From Natrinema zhouii (lineage in GTDB: Archaea > Halobacteriota > Halobacteria > Halobacteriales > Natrialbaceae), in the NCBI RefSeq assembly GCF_013456555.2, contig NZ_CP084884.1, positions 1 to 64,000 of the forward strand: a stretch of 64,000 bases of DNA, read 5' to 3'. Shown piece by piece: positions 45,309 to 54,609 of the stretch. The notes under the pieces were generated by a model. The model saw only the letters and a list, made by a program, of their open reading frames with translations. It was not told where the DNA came from and searched no databases. Position 1 is the first letter of the stretch, and each line of letters opens with the position of its first letter. The translations under genes and the position numbers were made by a program.

Positions 45309-46644
45309 TGACCCAACGGTCACCCTCGCGCAATTCGTAACAAACCTCGAGTACGAGGCGATACCTGCGCAGGTTCGTGACCGAAGCGGACTTGTCGTCG
45401 CGGACACTATTAGTGCAATTATCGGTGGCAATACGTTGCCTAATGTCGCCCGGTTGGCCGACCTCGAGAGCAACTCCAATCCGGGAGACGCAACTATCCT
45501 GGGAACTTGCCAATCGGCAGCCTCAAGCCACGCAGCGATGGTCAACGCAACGGGCGGGACAGCACTCGAACTCGACGAAGGCCATAAGTTCGCTGCTGGA
45601 CATCCGGCAATCCACGTCCTCCCAGCCGTCCTCGCTGAGGCTGAGATTACTGGGGGAGCCAACGAGGCGTTCGTGACGGCCTTTATTGCTGGCTACGAGG
45701 TAGCGACCCGAATCGCCCGAGCTTGCGTCCCACTCGATAAAAGCTATCATATGCACGGACTATGGGGAACTGTGGGGACGGCTGCTAGCCTTGCATCCTA
45801 CCGGGGACTCGACATTCAGACGACAGCAGATGCAATCCGAATGGCTGCTAACCACGCCCTCCATACACGCTTCGAGACAGCCCTTGAGGGAGCGACCGTC
45901 CGGAATACGTATGCGGGCGCGAGCAACCTCGCAGGACTGTTGGTCCTTAATCAGGCTGAGGCGGGATTTACCGGCCTTGAAAACGGAATCCAACGTCACC
46001 TCAGCCGCGTCAGTCAGGACTTCGACGCCGCACCTATCACCGACCGTCTCGGGGATCACTGGGAGATTGAGCGTGGCTACTTTAAGCGCCACGCGGCTTG
46101 TCGGTATACGCATGCACCGATTGACGCCATGATAACACTTGATGAGCGCCACGATTTCGACCTAACTGACGTGGATTCAATCCGAGTCGAGACCTACGAG
46201 ACGGCGGCACAACTTACCTCAAGCCGACCACGAAACCCGCTCCAGGCAAAATTCTCTATTCCCTTCGCCGTCGCGACTGTTCTCGTCCACGGTCACTCCG
46301 GAAAACAGGCCTTCACGGCCGGGGCTCTCAACGAAGAAACATTTGACCTCGCTGACCGCGTTTCTGTCGTCGCCACAGACGAGTTAACAGCCCGTGTTCC
46401 CCAACAGCGAGGTGCGAAGGTTACGGTCATCTCCGAAGATGGCGATGAGTTGACGGAGTACGTCCAGCAGGCTGCGGGCGGTATGGACAACCCCTTTGAC
46501 GAGACCGACATACGTGCCAAGTATAATTGGCTTGTTGAACCCACGCTTGGCAGCGATGGTGCAGCTGCCCTTTGGCAGGCCGCAAGGAACCCAGCAAACA
46601 CCAGTCCGAAGACGATCTGTCAGCTTGCTATTCCTGAGTCATAG
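45298..46644 (+). CDS. MmgE/PrpD family protein
   Basis: 448 aa. It starts at ATG 45298, preceded by a good Shine-Dalgarno (GGAGG) inside the end of the LivM-like gene. Family blocks: SGLVVADTISAIIGG, ATGGTALELDEGHKFAAGHP followed by AIHVLPAVLAEAE, SYHMHGLWGTVGTAASLASY, ERGYFKRHAACRYTHAPIDA and NPLQAKFSIPFAVATVLVHG. Characterised members dehydrate 2-methylcitrate (PrpD) or decarboxylate/isomerise other polycarboxylates (cis-aconitate decarboxylase, iminodisuccinate-type enzymes). It sits between permease and ATPase genes, so it probably acts on the imported compound or a product. The precise reaction is unknown; the relative IDS-epimerase type acting on N-containing diacids is worth considering. 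Confidence 0.88.
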   Translation: MTNSDPTVTLAQFVTNLEYEAIPAQVRDRSGLVVADTISAIIGGNTLPNVARLADLESNSNPGDATILGTCQSAASSHAAMVNATGGTALELDEGHKFAAGHPAIHVLPAVLAEAEITGGANEAFVTAFIAGYEVATRIARACVPLDKSYHMHGLWGTVGTAASLASYRGLDIQTTADAIRMAANHALHTRFETALEGATVRNTYAGASNLAGLLVLNQAEAGFTGLENGIQRHLSRVSQDFDAAPITDRLGDHWEIERGYFKRHAACRYTHAPIDAMITLDERHDFDLTDVDSIRVETYETAAQLTSSRPRNPLQAKFSIPFAVATVLVHGHSGKQAFTAGALNEETFDLADRVSVVATDELTARVPQQRGAKVTVISEDGDELTEYVQQAAGGMDNPFDETDIRAKYNWLVEPTLGSDGAAALWQAARNPANTSPKTICQLAIPES

Positions 46645-46720
46645 CCAACGGGAATTGATCCAATCTCCTGTACGGAACGATGGCGAACATTTTTGGGAGA
46701 TGGAATGATATAGTAAGTCA

Positions 46721-47455
46721 ATGCTGCTGGAAACGTCAGATCTAACCAAGCGGTTCGGAGCCATTACTGCGAACGACAGAGTCGATCTGTCGGTCGAACG
46801 CGGAGAAATTCGCGGAATCATCGGCCCGAATGGTGCCGGCAAGTCAACGCTGTTCAACGTTATCACCGGGTTCCACGAACCTGACGCGGGGACAATTAAC
46901 TTCGATGGAACCGACATCACCGGGCTTTCGCCAGCTGAGGTCACCCAGGAGGGGCTATGCAGAACCTTTCAGATCACTTCTCCGCTGGAGGATATGAACG
47001 TCTATAAGAACTTGCTCGCAGCCTATACTCCGGGTTTTCGGATTCCAGAGTGGAAACGCGAGCGGGCTGATGAGATCCTCGAGTTACTAGAGATTGAACA
47101 CGAGCGGGAGACGAAAGCCGGAGATCTCAGCGGCGGACAGCAGAAACTCCTTGAACTTGGCCGGGTCCTGATGCTTGAACCCGAGTGCATTATGCTCGAC
47201 GAACCGACTGCGGGTGTCAACCCCGCTCTCCAAGAGCGGATCCTTGAGTACTTAGGCCACGCTAATGAGTCTGGAACAACACTAATAATCATTGAGCATG
47301 ATATGAAAGTCATCAGTGAAATCACCGACACGGTCACTGTTTTCGACCAAGGATCGATCATTGTAGAGGGCCCCTTCAACGAGGTCAAGAATGATCCCCA
47401 AGTTCGTGAAGCCTATCTTGGGAGTGACACCGACGGGATGGAGGCTTTGATATGA
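46721..47455 (+). CDS. ABC transporter ATPase (LivG-like)
   Basis: 244 aa with Walker A GIIGPNGAGKSTLFNVITG, the Q-loop region CRTFQITSPLEDMNVYKNLL, signature AGDLSGGQQKLLELGRVLML and Walker B CIMLDEPTAGVNPALQ with the switch His in IIIEHDMKVI. The C-terminal tail EAYLGSD is typical of LivG. It overlaps the next ATPase gene by 4 bp. Confidence 0.93.
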   Translation: MLLETSDLTKRFGAITANDRVDLSVERGEIRGIIGPNGAGKSTLFNVITGFHEPDAGTINFDGTDITGLSPAEVTQEGLCRTFQITSPLEDMNVYKNLLAAYTPGFRIPEWKRERADEILELLEIEHERETKAGDLSGGQQKLLELGRVLMLEPECIMLDEPTAGVNPALQERILEYLGHANESGTTLIIIEHDMKVISEITDTVTVFDQGSIIVEGPFNEVKNDPQVREAYLGSDTDGMEALI

Positions 47456-48210
47456 GTTCAGAAAACGTAGGTTTCCACAGTAACCTGACTGAGGGCGACA
47501 CGGCGAACTTTATAGGTGAAAACATCGTTACTGGCTACGGAAACCATACTGTTATTCACGACGTGAGTGTGGAAAGTCGCGACGGTGTGACGTGCATCTT
47601 CGGCCCGAATGGTTCCGGAAAATCAACGCTAATTAATACACTGAATGGCAGCGTTCCGACTTGGTCGGGTACGATCAGATTCGGTGATGAGGACCTCACC
47701 GACTTAGCACCTTACGAAATCGTTGAGCATGGAATCGTCACCCTGCCACAGGATGGTGGTCTCTTCCCGTCGTTGACCGTTGAAGAGAACCTCAAAGTTG
47801 GCGGCCACTCTCTGGCCGATAGCGATGTCGTTGCTGCCCGCATTGAAGACGTCTATGACTCAATGCCATTACTTAAAGAAAAACAAGATGCCAAGGCCGG
47901 GTCCCTCTCTGGGGGACAGCAGATGCTTCTAAGTTTCGGTCGGGCAACAATCCTGGATGCAGATATCTATCTGCTGGACGAACCCAGCGCTGGACTCTCT
48001 CCCGCGCTAGTTGACGACCTAATTGAGATGGTCGAACAACTGGTCGCTAACGGCTCACAAGTTGTCTTGGTTGAACAGAATGTCGAAGCCGCACTCCGAA
48101 TTGCCGACTATATCTACATCCTAGCCCAGGGTGAACTGAAATTCGAGGGCACGCCAGAGGAACTCTCTGAGAAGGATCGCCTGCTTGATGTCTACCTTGG
48201 CATTGAGTGA
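47452..48210 (+). CDS. ABC transporter ATPase (LivF-like)
   Basis: 252 aa. It begins in an ATGA overlap with the LivG-like gene. Walker A CIFGPNGSGKSTLINTLNGS, signature AGSLSGGQQMLLSFGRATIL, Walker B IYLLDEPSAGLSPALVDDLI and switch His replaced by Gln in VVLVEQNVEAALRIADYIYI, as is usual in LivF proteins. It has a 25-residue N-terminal extension before the ATPase fold. With the preceding four genes and the binding protein it completes a Liv-type importer. Confidence 0.93.
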   Translation: MSSENVGFHSNLTEGDTANFIGENIVTGYGNHTVIHDVSVESRDGVTCIFGPNGSGKSTLINTLNGSVPTWSGTIRFGDEDLTDLAPYEIVEHGIVTLPQDGGLFPSLTVEENLKVGGHSLADSDVVAARIEDVYDSMPLLKEKQDAKAGSLSGGQQMLLSFGRATILDADIYLLDEPSAGLSPALVDDLIEMVEQLVANGSQVVLVEQNVEAALRIADYIYILAQGELKFEGTPEELSEKDRLLDVYLGIE

Positions 48211-48318
48211 ATTGCCATCAGGGCTTAGTCACTATTCTTCGAGGTTTCGACTCTTTGAGACGAGTACTGACGAATACTGTAATGGAGTAAGAAAATTAAA
48301 ATATATCTGTCTATTTAG

Positions 48319-49701
48319 TCAGATACTCCAATCAGGAATCTCCCGTTTGACAAACTCGCCGGTACCAGGATTGGCGACGAGTTCACCGTCGGCGACAACC
48401 TGGTTACCGCGAACGAATGTATGCATGACCGTGCCATTCACCTCGACGTCCTCATAAATTGTAACAGGGTCGTTCGATTTCTTATTAGCGGAGGAGATAG
48501 TTTTCGTCTGGTCAGGATCAAACACGACTACGTCAGCGTCCGTGCCAGGTTCCAAAGTTCCCTTCTGAGGCATTCCAAAGGTCTGAGCTGGGTTCGTACA
48601 CATTGTTCGGACGAGGAAGGGGTATGAGTAATCACGTCGGTTGATTGCAACCTCGTGGAAGACGGGTAGACTAAACTGGAGACCGGTCGCACCGAAGGGG
48701 GCGTCCCACCAATCATCAGTCTTCTTAAACTCCTTGTAGTAGACGGAGTGATCCGTCGAGACGACAGAGAGCGTTCCCCGATCTAAATAATTGAACATTG
48801 CCTCAACATCATCTGCGGTCCGCAGCGGTGGGGCAATTAGCGGGAAATTCCCCAGTTCATCATGACGGGACCGATCAAAGATGGTATAATGTGTGCAAGT
48901 CTCCGCGCGGATAGAGCTCCCGTCATCTTGGAACTGGTCAATAACTGCAGCAGCCTTCTGACAGGAGGTATGTACGCCGTAGTACTTGACACCGGTCTCA
49001 ATAGCCATCCTGACTGCGTCTTCGGCGGCCATTGCCTCAGCATAATCAGGGCGAGAATCTGGATAGTGGACTGCATTGCCCTTCCCCTCACGTTTCATTC
49101 GGTCTGTAATGGCCTTACAGACAGCGGGATCCTCGGTGTGGAGCGCCGCAACAGCATCGTGATCTGCGATATGACGGAAGGCTTCATGAATGAAGCCATT
49201 ACCGACACCAATGTCGTAGGTCGATCGGAACATCTTGAAGGATGTGACGCCTGCGTCGATGGCTGCCTCGAGTTCATCAAATGTTTCCCTGTCTTCGCGG
49301 CGGAGTACACTATGAAGACTGAAGTCGACATAGGAATCCTCGCCTTTGGACTGTTTGTGGCGGATTCCTTCGATCAGTGGTGCGCCGGGTTCGGAGTTTG
49401 CTCGATCTTTTCCTTGGAAAGAAAAGTCGATGAACGTCGTTACACCACCTAATGCAGCCGCCGCGCTCTCTGCTTCGTACGTGCCGGCGCGGTTCTCAGG
49501 TACTTCGTCAATGTGGACATGGGGGTCAACAACGCCAGGCATGACGATTTTTCCAGAGGCATTGATCCGTTCGTTAGCTTCGGGAAGGGAATCTTCGGCA
49601 CCGATAGCGACAATTTCACCGTCGTCGATAGCGATACTTTGGATCGATACATCGGTCGTTGTAACTACTCTACCACCAGTTATCACTGTATCGACTGGCA
49701 T
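48319..49701 (-). CDS. Dihydropyrimidinase / hydantoinase family amidohydrolase
   Basis: 460 aa. Cyclic-amidohydrolase blocks: VMPGVVDPHVHIDEVPENRA (His-x-His), GVTSFKMFRSTYDIG (carbamylated Lys), AALHTED and GVHTSCQKAAAVIDQF (His ligands), TLSVVSTDHSVYYKEFKK (Asp) and NPAQTFGMPQKGTLEPGTDA. The enzyme opens cyclic ureides such as dihydrouracil or hydantoins to N-carbamoyl amino acids. The M20 enzyme at 41.8-43.1 kb would then remove the carbamoyl group. It is convergent with the LivF-like gene. The start at 49701 lies about 26-33 bp after a TATA-like TCTATTTA on the minus strand. Confidence 0.92.
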   Translation of the reverse strand: MPVDTVITGGRVVTTTDVSIQSIAIDDGEIVAIGAEDSLPEANERINASGKIVMPGVVDPHVHIDEVPENRAGTYEAESAAAALGGVTTFIDFSFQGKDRANSEPGAPLIEGIRHKQSKGEDSYVDFSLHSVLRREDRETFDELEAAIDAGVTSFKMFRSTYDIGVGNGFIHEAFRHIADHDAVAALHTEDPAVCKAITDRMKREGKGNAVHYPDSRPDYAEAMAAEDAVRMAIETGVKYYGVHTSCQKAAAVIDQFQDDGSSIRAETCTHYTIFDRSRHDELGNFPLIAPPLRTADDVEAMFNYLDRGTLSVVSTDHSVYYKEFKKTDDWWDAPFGATGLQFSLPVFHEVAINRRDYSYPFLVRTMCTNPAQTFGMPQKGTLEPGTDADVVVFDPDQTKTISSANKKSNDPVTIYEDVEVNGTVMHTFVRGNQVVADGELVANPGTGEFVKREIPDWSI

Positions 49702-49853
49702 AGATATACGAACTGATGGTAAGGGTAAATAGATTATGCTATTTCCACTTCTAGTGCTGATCAGCGATTGAGAGTCAGATTACTCGGTGTTGAATCCAGT
49801 AACAGACAGAGAGAGATCCACACAACCAGACCTGACGGCTGACACGGTCAAGT

Positions 49854-50831
49854 CTAGGGGGCACAGACTCGGAGGAGGCGGCGCTGCTCAGTGAGACTAG
49901 CTCCTATTGGCGCTCGCACGATCGGGAGGTCGACACCGGCAGCCCTGATTGCTCCAAGTTCGTTTCTGACAGTTTCTGGTGACCCTGCGACGCCGACGAG
50001 ATCGAGAAATGGTTTTGGGAGAGCATCTGCTGCGGTGGCTGTAGATGAGGCAGCCTTCGCTGCTGAGACGGACTCTTCAAAGCCAGCATCACTAGCAACC
50101 CGGTCATAGAAGCCAGGAATATCTCGCAGATAGGCAGCAACATGGTGAGCGATGCGGTCGTAGGCAGCCTCGGGGTCATCGTCAACCGATACGAGAATAT
50201 ACATCGCTACGTCAATGTCAGTAACATCGCGGCCGGCTCGTTCTGCACCCGTCTCAAGCCAAGATAGTCCTTCGTCAAGTTTCTCCAGTGGAAACAGGTT
50301 CGGGAGCCAGCCGTCAGCTACCTGACCAGTAAGCCGTATGTTTCCGGGGCCGAGCGCAGCGTTATAGATGGGTACTCTCTCTCGCACCGGCTTGAAGCCG
50401 TCCCAAAAGTGTGGTCGTTTGGGTGTGAAGAACTGGCCCTCGAAGCCTTCAGGGTCGCCTCGGAGGTACCGCCGAACAAGCTCTACGTACTCAGCCATGC
50501 GATCCAGCGGCTGGTTGAACTGCACACCGTGAAACTCTTCAACAACACCGGGATGAGCAACCCCAAGACCGAGAATTGCGCGCCCGTTCGAATGGTCATC
50601 TAGAGTGGCAATCGCCTGTGCAAGCGTTGCTGGCGACCGGGAGAAAACGTTCACGATGCCAGTCGCTAGGCCGATCTTCTCAGTGACAGTTGCCCAGCGT
50701 TCGAGTTTGCCGAAGGCCGTCCGTCCCTGTCCTTCAGCCGCCCAGACGCTCTCATAGTTGAGAGCTTCTGCAATACGAATGAGTTCAGAGTCGTCAGCGC
50801 GACCGAAGAGGACGCCAATTCGCTGGGTCAT
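49854..50831 (-). CDS. LLM-class F420-dependent oxidoreductase
   Basis: 325 aa from MTQRIGVLFG; a start at 50858 (MGKERANEQ) would add nine residues. TIM-barrel luciferase-like family blocks: ALNYESVWAAEGQGRTAFGK, LATGIVNVFSRSPATLAQAI, GRAILGLGVAHPGVVEEFHG, PIYNAALGPGNIRLTGQVAD followed by GWLPNLFPLE, and the C-terminal VAGSPETVRNELGAI. Close relatives in archaea use coenzyme F420 (Mer/Adh type); FMN monooxygenases such as RutA share the fold. Next to amidohydrolase genes it may catalyse a redox step on the imported heterocycle. Cofactor and reaction are inferred. Confidence 0.88.
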   Translation of the reverse strand: MTQRIGVLFGRADDSELIRIAEALNYESVWAAEGQGRTAFGKLERWATVTEKIGLATGIVNVFSRSPATLAQAIATLDDHSNGRAILGLGVAHPGVVEEFHGVQFNQPLDRMAEYVELVRRYLRGDPEGFEGQFFTPKRPHFWDGFKPVRERVPIYNAALGPGNIRLTGQVADGWLPNLFPLEKLDEGLSWLETGAERAGRDVTDIDVAMYILVSVDDDPEAAYDRIAHHVAAYLRDIPGFYDRVASDAGFEESVSAAKAASSTATAADALPKPFLDLVGVAGSPETVRNELGAIRAAGVDLPIVRAPIGASLTEQRRLLRVCAP

Positions 50832-51112
50832 TTGTTCATTGGCCCTCTCCTTGCCCATGAATCTGCTTCGGCCAGATCGCTGACAAGATTCGATGACATG
50901 TGTTTTGATACTAACTGAACCATATAGAGTGAACAAGGCCACCTTGCAAAGAATTTGCGACTAGGAACAAGGTTCTCACTGGCTGGGCTTATAATTTGGT
51001 TCAGTTACCAGTTGATCAGGTTGCTGTCCGCTCCATTTCTCAAGCCGCGATCCATAGAAGCGAGGAACAGGTCTATTAGGGACAATTCCAAACAATAGAA
51101 TAGACTCTTCAA

Positions 51113-51778
51113 ATGACAGAGTATGTGTGGAAAGACCTCCTCACGGAGGAAGACGAACAAGTGATATCCAAGGCCGGTTACGACCAAGGTGGTGCATCTT
51201 CCTGGGAAACACGAGAACTTGGCGACAGTCCCTTGGTACTCGTCATTGATATGCAACGACTGATCGTTGGCGAAGACGAACCGATCCTAAATGCCGTTGA
51301 GTCACATCGAACAGCAATGGGAGAGATTGCCTGGGATGCAATCGATCGGATTGCTCCATTTCTCTCGACTGCCCGCGACCACGATATCCCCGTTGCGTAT
51401 ACACGACTCGTCCCGCCATCCTACGATGATCCCGACCATGAGGATCTAGCTATTGTTGACCCTGTTGCTCCTGAACCTGGTGATCCCATTATTAACAAGT
51501 CCCATGCAAGTGCTTTCTACGGAACTGACTTGTTGTCCCAACTAATTCGTCGTGATATCGATACACTCATCGTTGTTGGGAACTCAACGAGTGGTTGTGT
51601 CCGTGCGACAGTCGTCGACGCTCAGCAGCGTGGCTTCGACGTCGCGCTTCCACAAGAGTGCTTGTTTGATCGCATTGAGGCGAGCCATAAGATCGCCCTG
51701 TTGGACATGTGGATGAAGTATGCGAGCGTCCTTGAGTCCGAGGAAGTTGAGTCGTATCTCCAAACTATCAATAGTTGA
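51113..51778 (+). CDS. Isochorismatase-family cysteine hydrolase (N-carbamoylsarcosine amidase / RutB-like)
   Basis: 221 aa. The catalytic triad residues of the family are visible: Asp in LVLVIDMQRLIVGE, Lys in IINKSHASAFYGTDL and the nucleophilic Cys in VVGNSTSGCVRATVVDAQQR, with the cis-peptide-type motif before it. Members hydrolyse N-carbamoylsarcosine, ureidoacrylate (RutB) or nicotinamide. The N-terminal 35 residues (WKDLLTEEDEQVISKAGYDQ) resemble the N-carbamoylsarcosine amidohydrolase branch. It completes a set of three different amide/ureide hydrolases around the Liv-type importer. It is divergent from the LLM gene across a gap of about 280 bp. Confidence 0.88.
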   Translation: MTEYVWKDLLTEEDEQVISKAGYDQGGASSWETRELGDSPLVLVIDMQRLIVGEDEPILNAVESHRTAMGEIAWDAIDRIAPFLSTARDHDIPVAYTRLVPPSYDDPDHEDLAIVDPVAPEPGDPIINKSHASAFYGTDLLSQLIRRDIDTLIVVGNSTSGCVRATVVDAQQRGFDVALPQECLFDRIEASHKIALLDMWMKYASVLESEEVESYLQTINS

Positions 51779-51793
51779 TTGCTCGTTTGCCAG

Positions 51794-51880
51794 GCAGTGT
51801 CTAGTTAGGCCAGTTTGAGAAGTGAGCAGGTCTGCGAGCATCATTCCAAACCAACTCTACGACCTGCTCACTTCTCAAAC
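51794..51880. repeat. IS6-tip palindrome (solo inverted end, hairpin-forming)
   Basis: The sequence from GCAGTGTCTAGTTAGGCC matches the outer end of the IS6 remnant near 29.95 kb. It contains a perfect 20-bp inverted repeat: GTTTGAGAAGTGAGCAGGTC at 51813-51832 and its exact complement at 51861-51880, with a 28-nt loop that equals the IS6 sequence just upstream of its transposase. It looks like a small palindromic derivative of one IS6 end. Confidence 0.65.
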
Positions 51881-51891
51881 CGCGCTCACTA

Positions 51892-52946
51892 TAGTAACCG
51901 TTAGAACTTTCCGCCCAAGGAATGTTACGTATACTAATGGACCATCTCGACGAAATCTCTGTCGAAGAACTTCAAGATGCTCTCGACAACGTCGAGAGAA
52001 ACAAGCCGACACAGCGGTTACTAGCAGCAATTGCGTACAAAAACGGTGTGACACAGACCGAACTAGCAGAGTGGCACGACACTGGCCGACGAACAATCTA
52101 CAGTTGGCTCAAGCGACTCGACACTGACGAGTCGCTTGAGCAGGCCGTTACTGATGCTCATAGATCTGGGAGAAAACGAAAGCTCTCGGAAAAAGAGCAA
52201 AAAGAATTCGAAGAAACTGTCCACGAATCACCAGCGAACGTTGGAGTTGACGCGCCGGCGTGGACGCCGGCGCTCGTCCAGCAGTATCTCAACGAAACCT
52301 ACAATGTCGAGTACTCAATCCCGAGCTGCCGGCGGTTGCTCAAAGAAGCGGGATTGAGCTATCAAAAACCACGCCGTACAGCCGCTGAAGCAGATGCTGA
52401 GGAGGAAGAAACGTTCCGCGAGGAACTCAAAAAAAGCAGCGGGAGATGGACGCCACAGTAGTCTGTATCGATCAAACCAAGAAATCTGTGCAAGTTGAGC
52501 CGCGTGCCGCGTGGTTTCCGCGCGGCACGCGGCCGTCCGTCGAATTGTCTGGACAACGCGACTGGACGTGTTTGTTGGGCGCGATCACCGAGGACGGTGA
52601 TCGCTTTTTCTCCCGGTTCGAAGAGTATGTCACCGCCGAACACGCAAGACATTTCATTCTCGCGTTATGCAAAGAGTTCGAAGACAATTTGATTATCGTG
52701 CTAGATGGTGCGCCGTACTTCCAGGCGTCGGCAGTCACGGACTTAGCGGTCCGCGACGACCTCGCCTTTGTCACGTTACCGGCGTACTCTCCTGAACTCA
52801 ATCCAGTCGAGGAGTGCTGGAGACAACTCCAAGCCGATCTTAGCAATCGGTTCTTTGATTCACTTACTGAACTCACAATAGCAATCGACACCGCTCTTGA
52901 CCAACTCTTTATTCCTAGAGTGAGCAATTACTTCTAATGTCTACTA
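51892..52946 (+). mobile_element. IS630-family insertion sequence (two-frame type)
   Basis: About 1055 bp. Ends are inverted with mismatches (TATAGTAACCGTTAGAACTT at left; in inverse TATAGTAGACATTAGAAGTA at right) and both abut TA dinucleotides. It lies between the IS6-tip palindrome and a truncated ISH8-type copy. It is unrelated in detail to the IS630 at 25.7 kb. Confidence 0.75.
51937..52937 (+). CDS. IS630-family transposase encoded in two frames (A7 frameshift)
   Basis: The first frame (from 51937, alternative ATG 51922) encodes the HTH half: NGVTQTELAEWHDTGRRTIY, then SIPSCRRLLKEAGLSYQKPR, ending at 52461. The second frame (to 52937) encodes the DDE half: ATVVCIDQTKKSVQVEPRAA (Asp), NLIIVLDGAPYFQASAV (Asp) and LPAYSPELNPVEECWRQLQA (Glu). 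They overlap at seven A followed by GC (52429-52437). A -1 slip on AAA-AAA-AG gives LKKKQREMDATVVCID, a normal joint. This is either programmed -1 frameshifting, known in IS630, or a one-base deletion. Confidence 0.8.
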
Positions 52947-54002
52947 TAGCAGTGACAGCAACGCCGCGTACAGCAGTATCTCAACGACGTGCTTCTTGCT
53001 CATGGTAAACTCGTCCAACGAGTATTGCGTCTTGAGTTCGCAGAATAACAACTCAACCTCCCATCTGCAGCGGTAGATCGTCGCTAGATCTGCTGGTAAG
53101 AACTCTTCTCGCGGGAGATTCGTGATATATAGATGATAGTCGTCGGCGTCCTCGTTGCGGACGCCGACGACACGGAACGTCTTCGTGTCCCACGACTGCG
53201 TCCCTGCATACTCTCTGCGCTGGAATTCTGCTTCGACCTCGACATCGATATACTGCCGATAGAGGTCATCAACCACGTCGTGGATCTTCTCACCTTCCAA
53301 GGGAATAGCGTCGCCACGCCATTCCCGTAATTCTCTGGTTATCTCCGGATTCACGTTTGATTTGAGCCGACTCACGAAGTAGCTGTCATTCTCGTCAATC
53401 AGTGCGAAACGGCGGTACTTGAAGTACGCTTGATCGAACAGTACTAACCGGTCTTTGAGCCACGAACCTGTGTCAAACTCTGTGCTGTCGTGTGCTTTTT
53501 CGTCAGTGACGCTGAACCGGTCGATTGTCTGATCGGTGACGTTGTGGAGCAGGTGGAGCCGCGCTCCACCCTGCTTCCCTTTCCGTAGTTCGTACGCATC
53601 AGCGAGAAACCGATGTAACCGCAGGATCGTCCCGTCAGCGACCATCACGTCACGGAACCGGTCGAAATCTGCATCAACTGTATCCGGGACAGCGACCTTG
53701 TCGAGCGCGACCTCGACGAAGTCGCGGAGATACTCCGCGAGCGAGGGCGTCAGTCGCTGATAGAATCCGCCAGGAGAGATCGTTTCATCCGCTGTAGCGT
53801 TGTAGCTCCGTCTGAACCCAGTGAGTGTTCGGCTCTCACCTGCGGCGAAGCCGAACACGAATGCCCAGACGAAGGCAGGAATCTGGAGCTTGCGGTCGCG
53901 TTCGACCACGTCGAGTTCCTCGGCGTGCTCTTCGAGGAACTCGGAGGGAAACAGTGTAGTGAGCCGACGCATAATTCGAGATGTGGTGGCCTCTTGTTGC
54001 AC
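52944..54002 (-). pseudogene. ISH8-type transposase, C-terminally truncated
   Basis: 352 aa, nearly identical to copy 1 (scattered changes such as LLFCELKTQY for LLFRELKTQY). The frame ends after EILLYAALLSLL, losing about 60 C-terminal residues. The Arg-to-Cys change falls in the YREK-like block next to the catalytic Glu, so the protein is doubly unlikely to work. Confidence 0.85.
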
Positions 54003-54087
54003 ACTTACCGCCTCCTCGTTCCTTCCGCAAACATACCTCGATAAGCCACCGCTGTCACGCGATTCGTCTCCTAACTAAAGACGGATG
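52949..54087 (-). mobile_element. ISH8-type IS4-family element, copy 3, truncated
   Basis: The right end CCTAACTAAAGACGGATG (ending 54087) is intact, but the left 250 bp, including the other inverted repeat, are missing. The homology to copy 1 stops where the IS630 element ends. Confidence 0.85.
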
Positions 54088-54609
54088 GTTGTGGGGAATA
54101 TCATCGGAACCCTCGTCGAACGCGTCCGCGACGCGTTCGTCGAGAATCTCTTCGGCGTTCTCTGGCCGTGACGGACGTTTTGTCCGCGGAATTTCTTAAG
54201 AAAGACCGAGCTTCTCAAGGAAAACAGTGAGATAGACGGGATAGAACTTAACGTCGAATTCTTCGTTGATGAGGTGCTGTATCTCTTGTTTTTTCTAGGG
54301 TTGGCCGTCACGGAGTAGTTCAAGCAGATTCCCTTGTTGATCCTCGTTGAGCTTCGGGGGCCTGCCGTCCCCGAAGTTCGGCATCAGCAGTCTGAGCCCA
54401 CCCTTATTCCAGCGACGAGCTCACCGAGTTCCCGTTGCAGAGGACCTGCCGACATCGTCGGCAGCGTCCTCCAACGTTGCCCCCTTGTAGACACGTTTGA
54501 GAAAGACCAGCCGCTCAGTCAGTTTCTCATCAGTAGACTCCGCAAGGAGTCGGTCGAGATCGTCCGACACATTAGTGAGGACGGTCTCTTTGCGGCGGGC
54601 TCCAGACAT
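54088..54609 (-). pseudogene. Decayed IS630-family transposase, N-terminal half
   Basis: The minus strand from MSGARRKETVLTNVSDDLDR shows the same architecture as the intact transposase at 25.8 kb: LERLVFLKRVYKGATLEDAA-like HTH, then in shifted frames NKGGLRLLMPNFGDGRPPKL, IQHLINEEFDVKFYPVYLTV and RPENAEEILDERVADAF. Several indels and stops are present, and the sequence is cut at 54088 by the ISH8-type copy 3. Confidence 0.75.
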
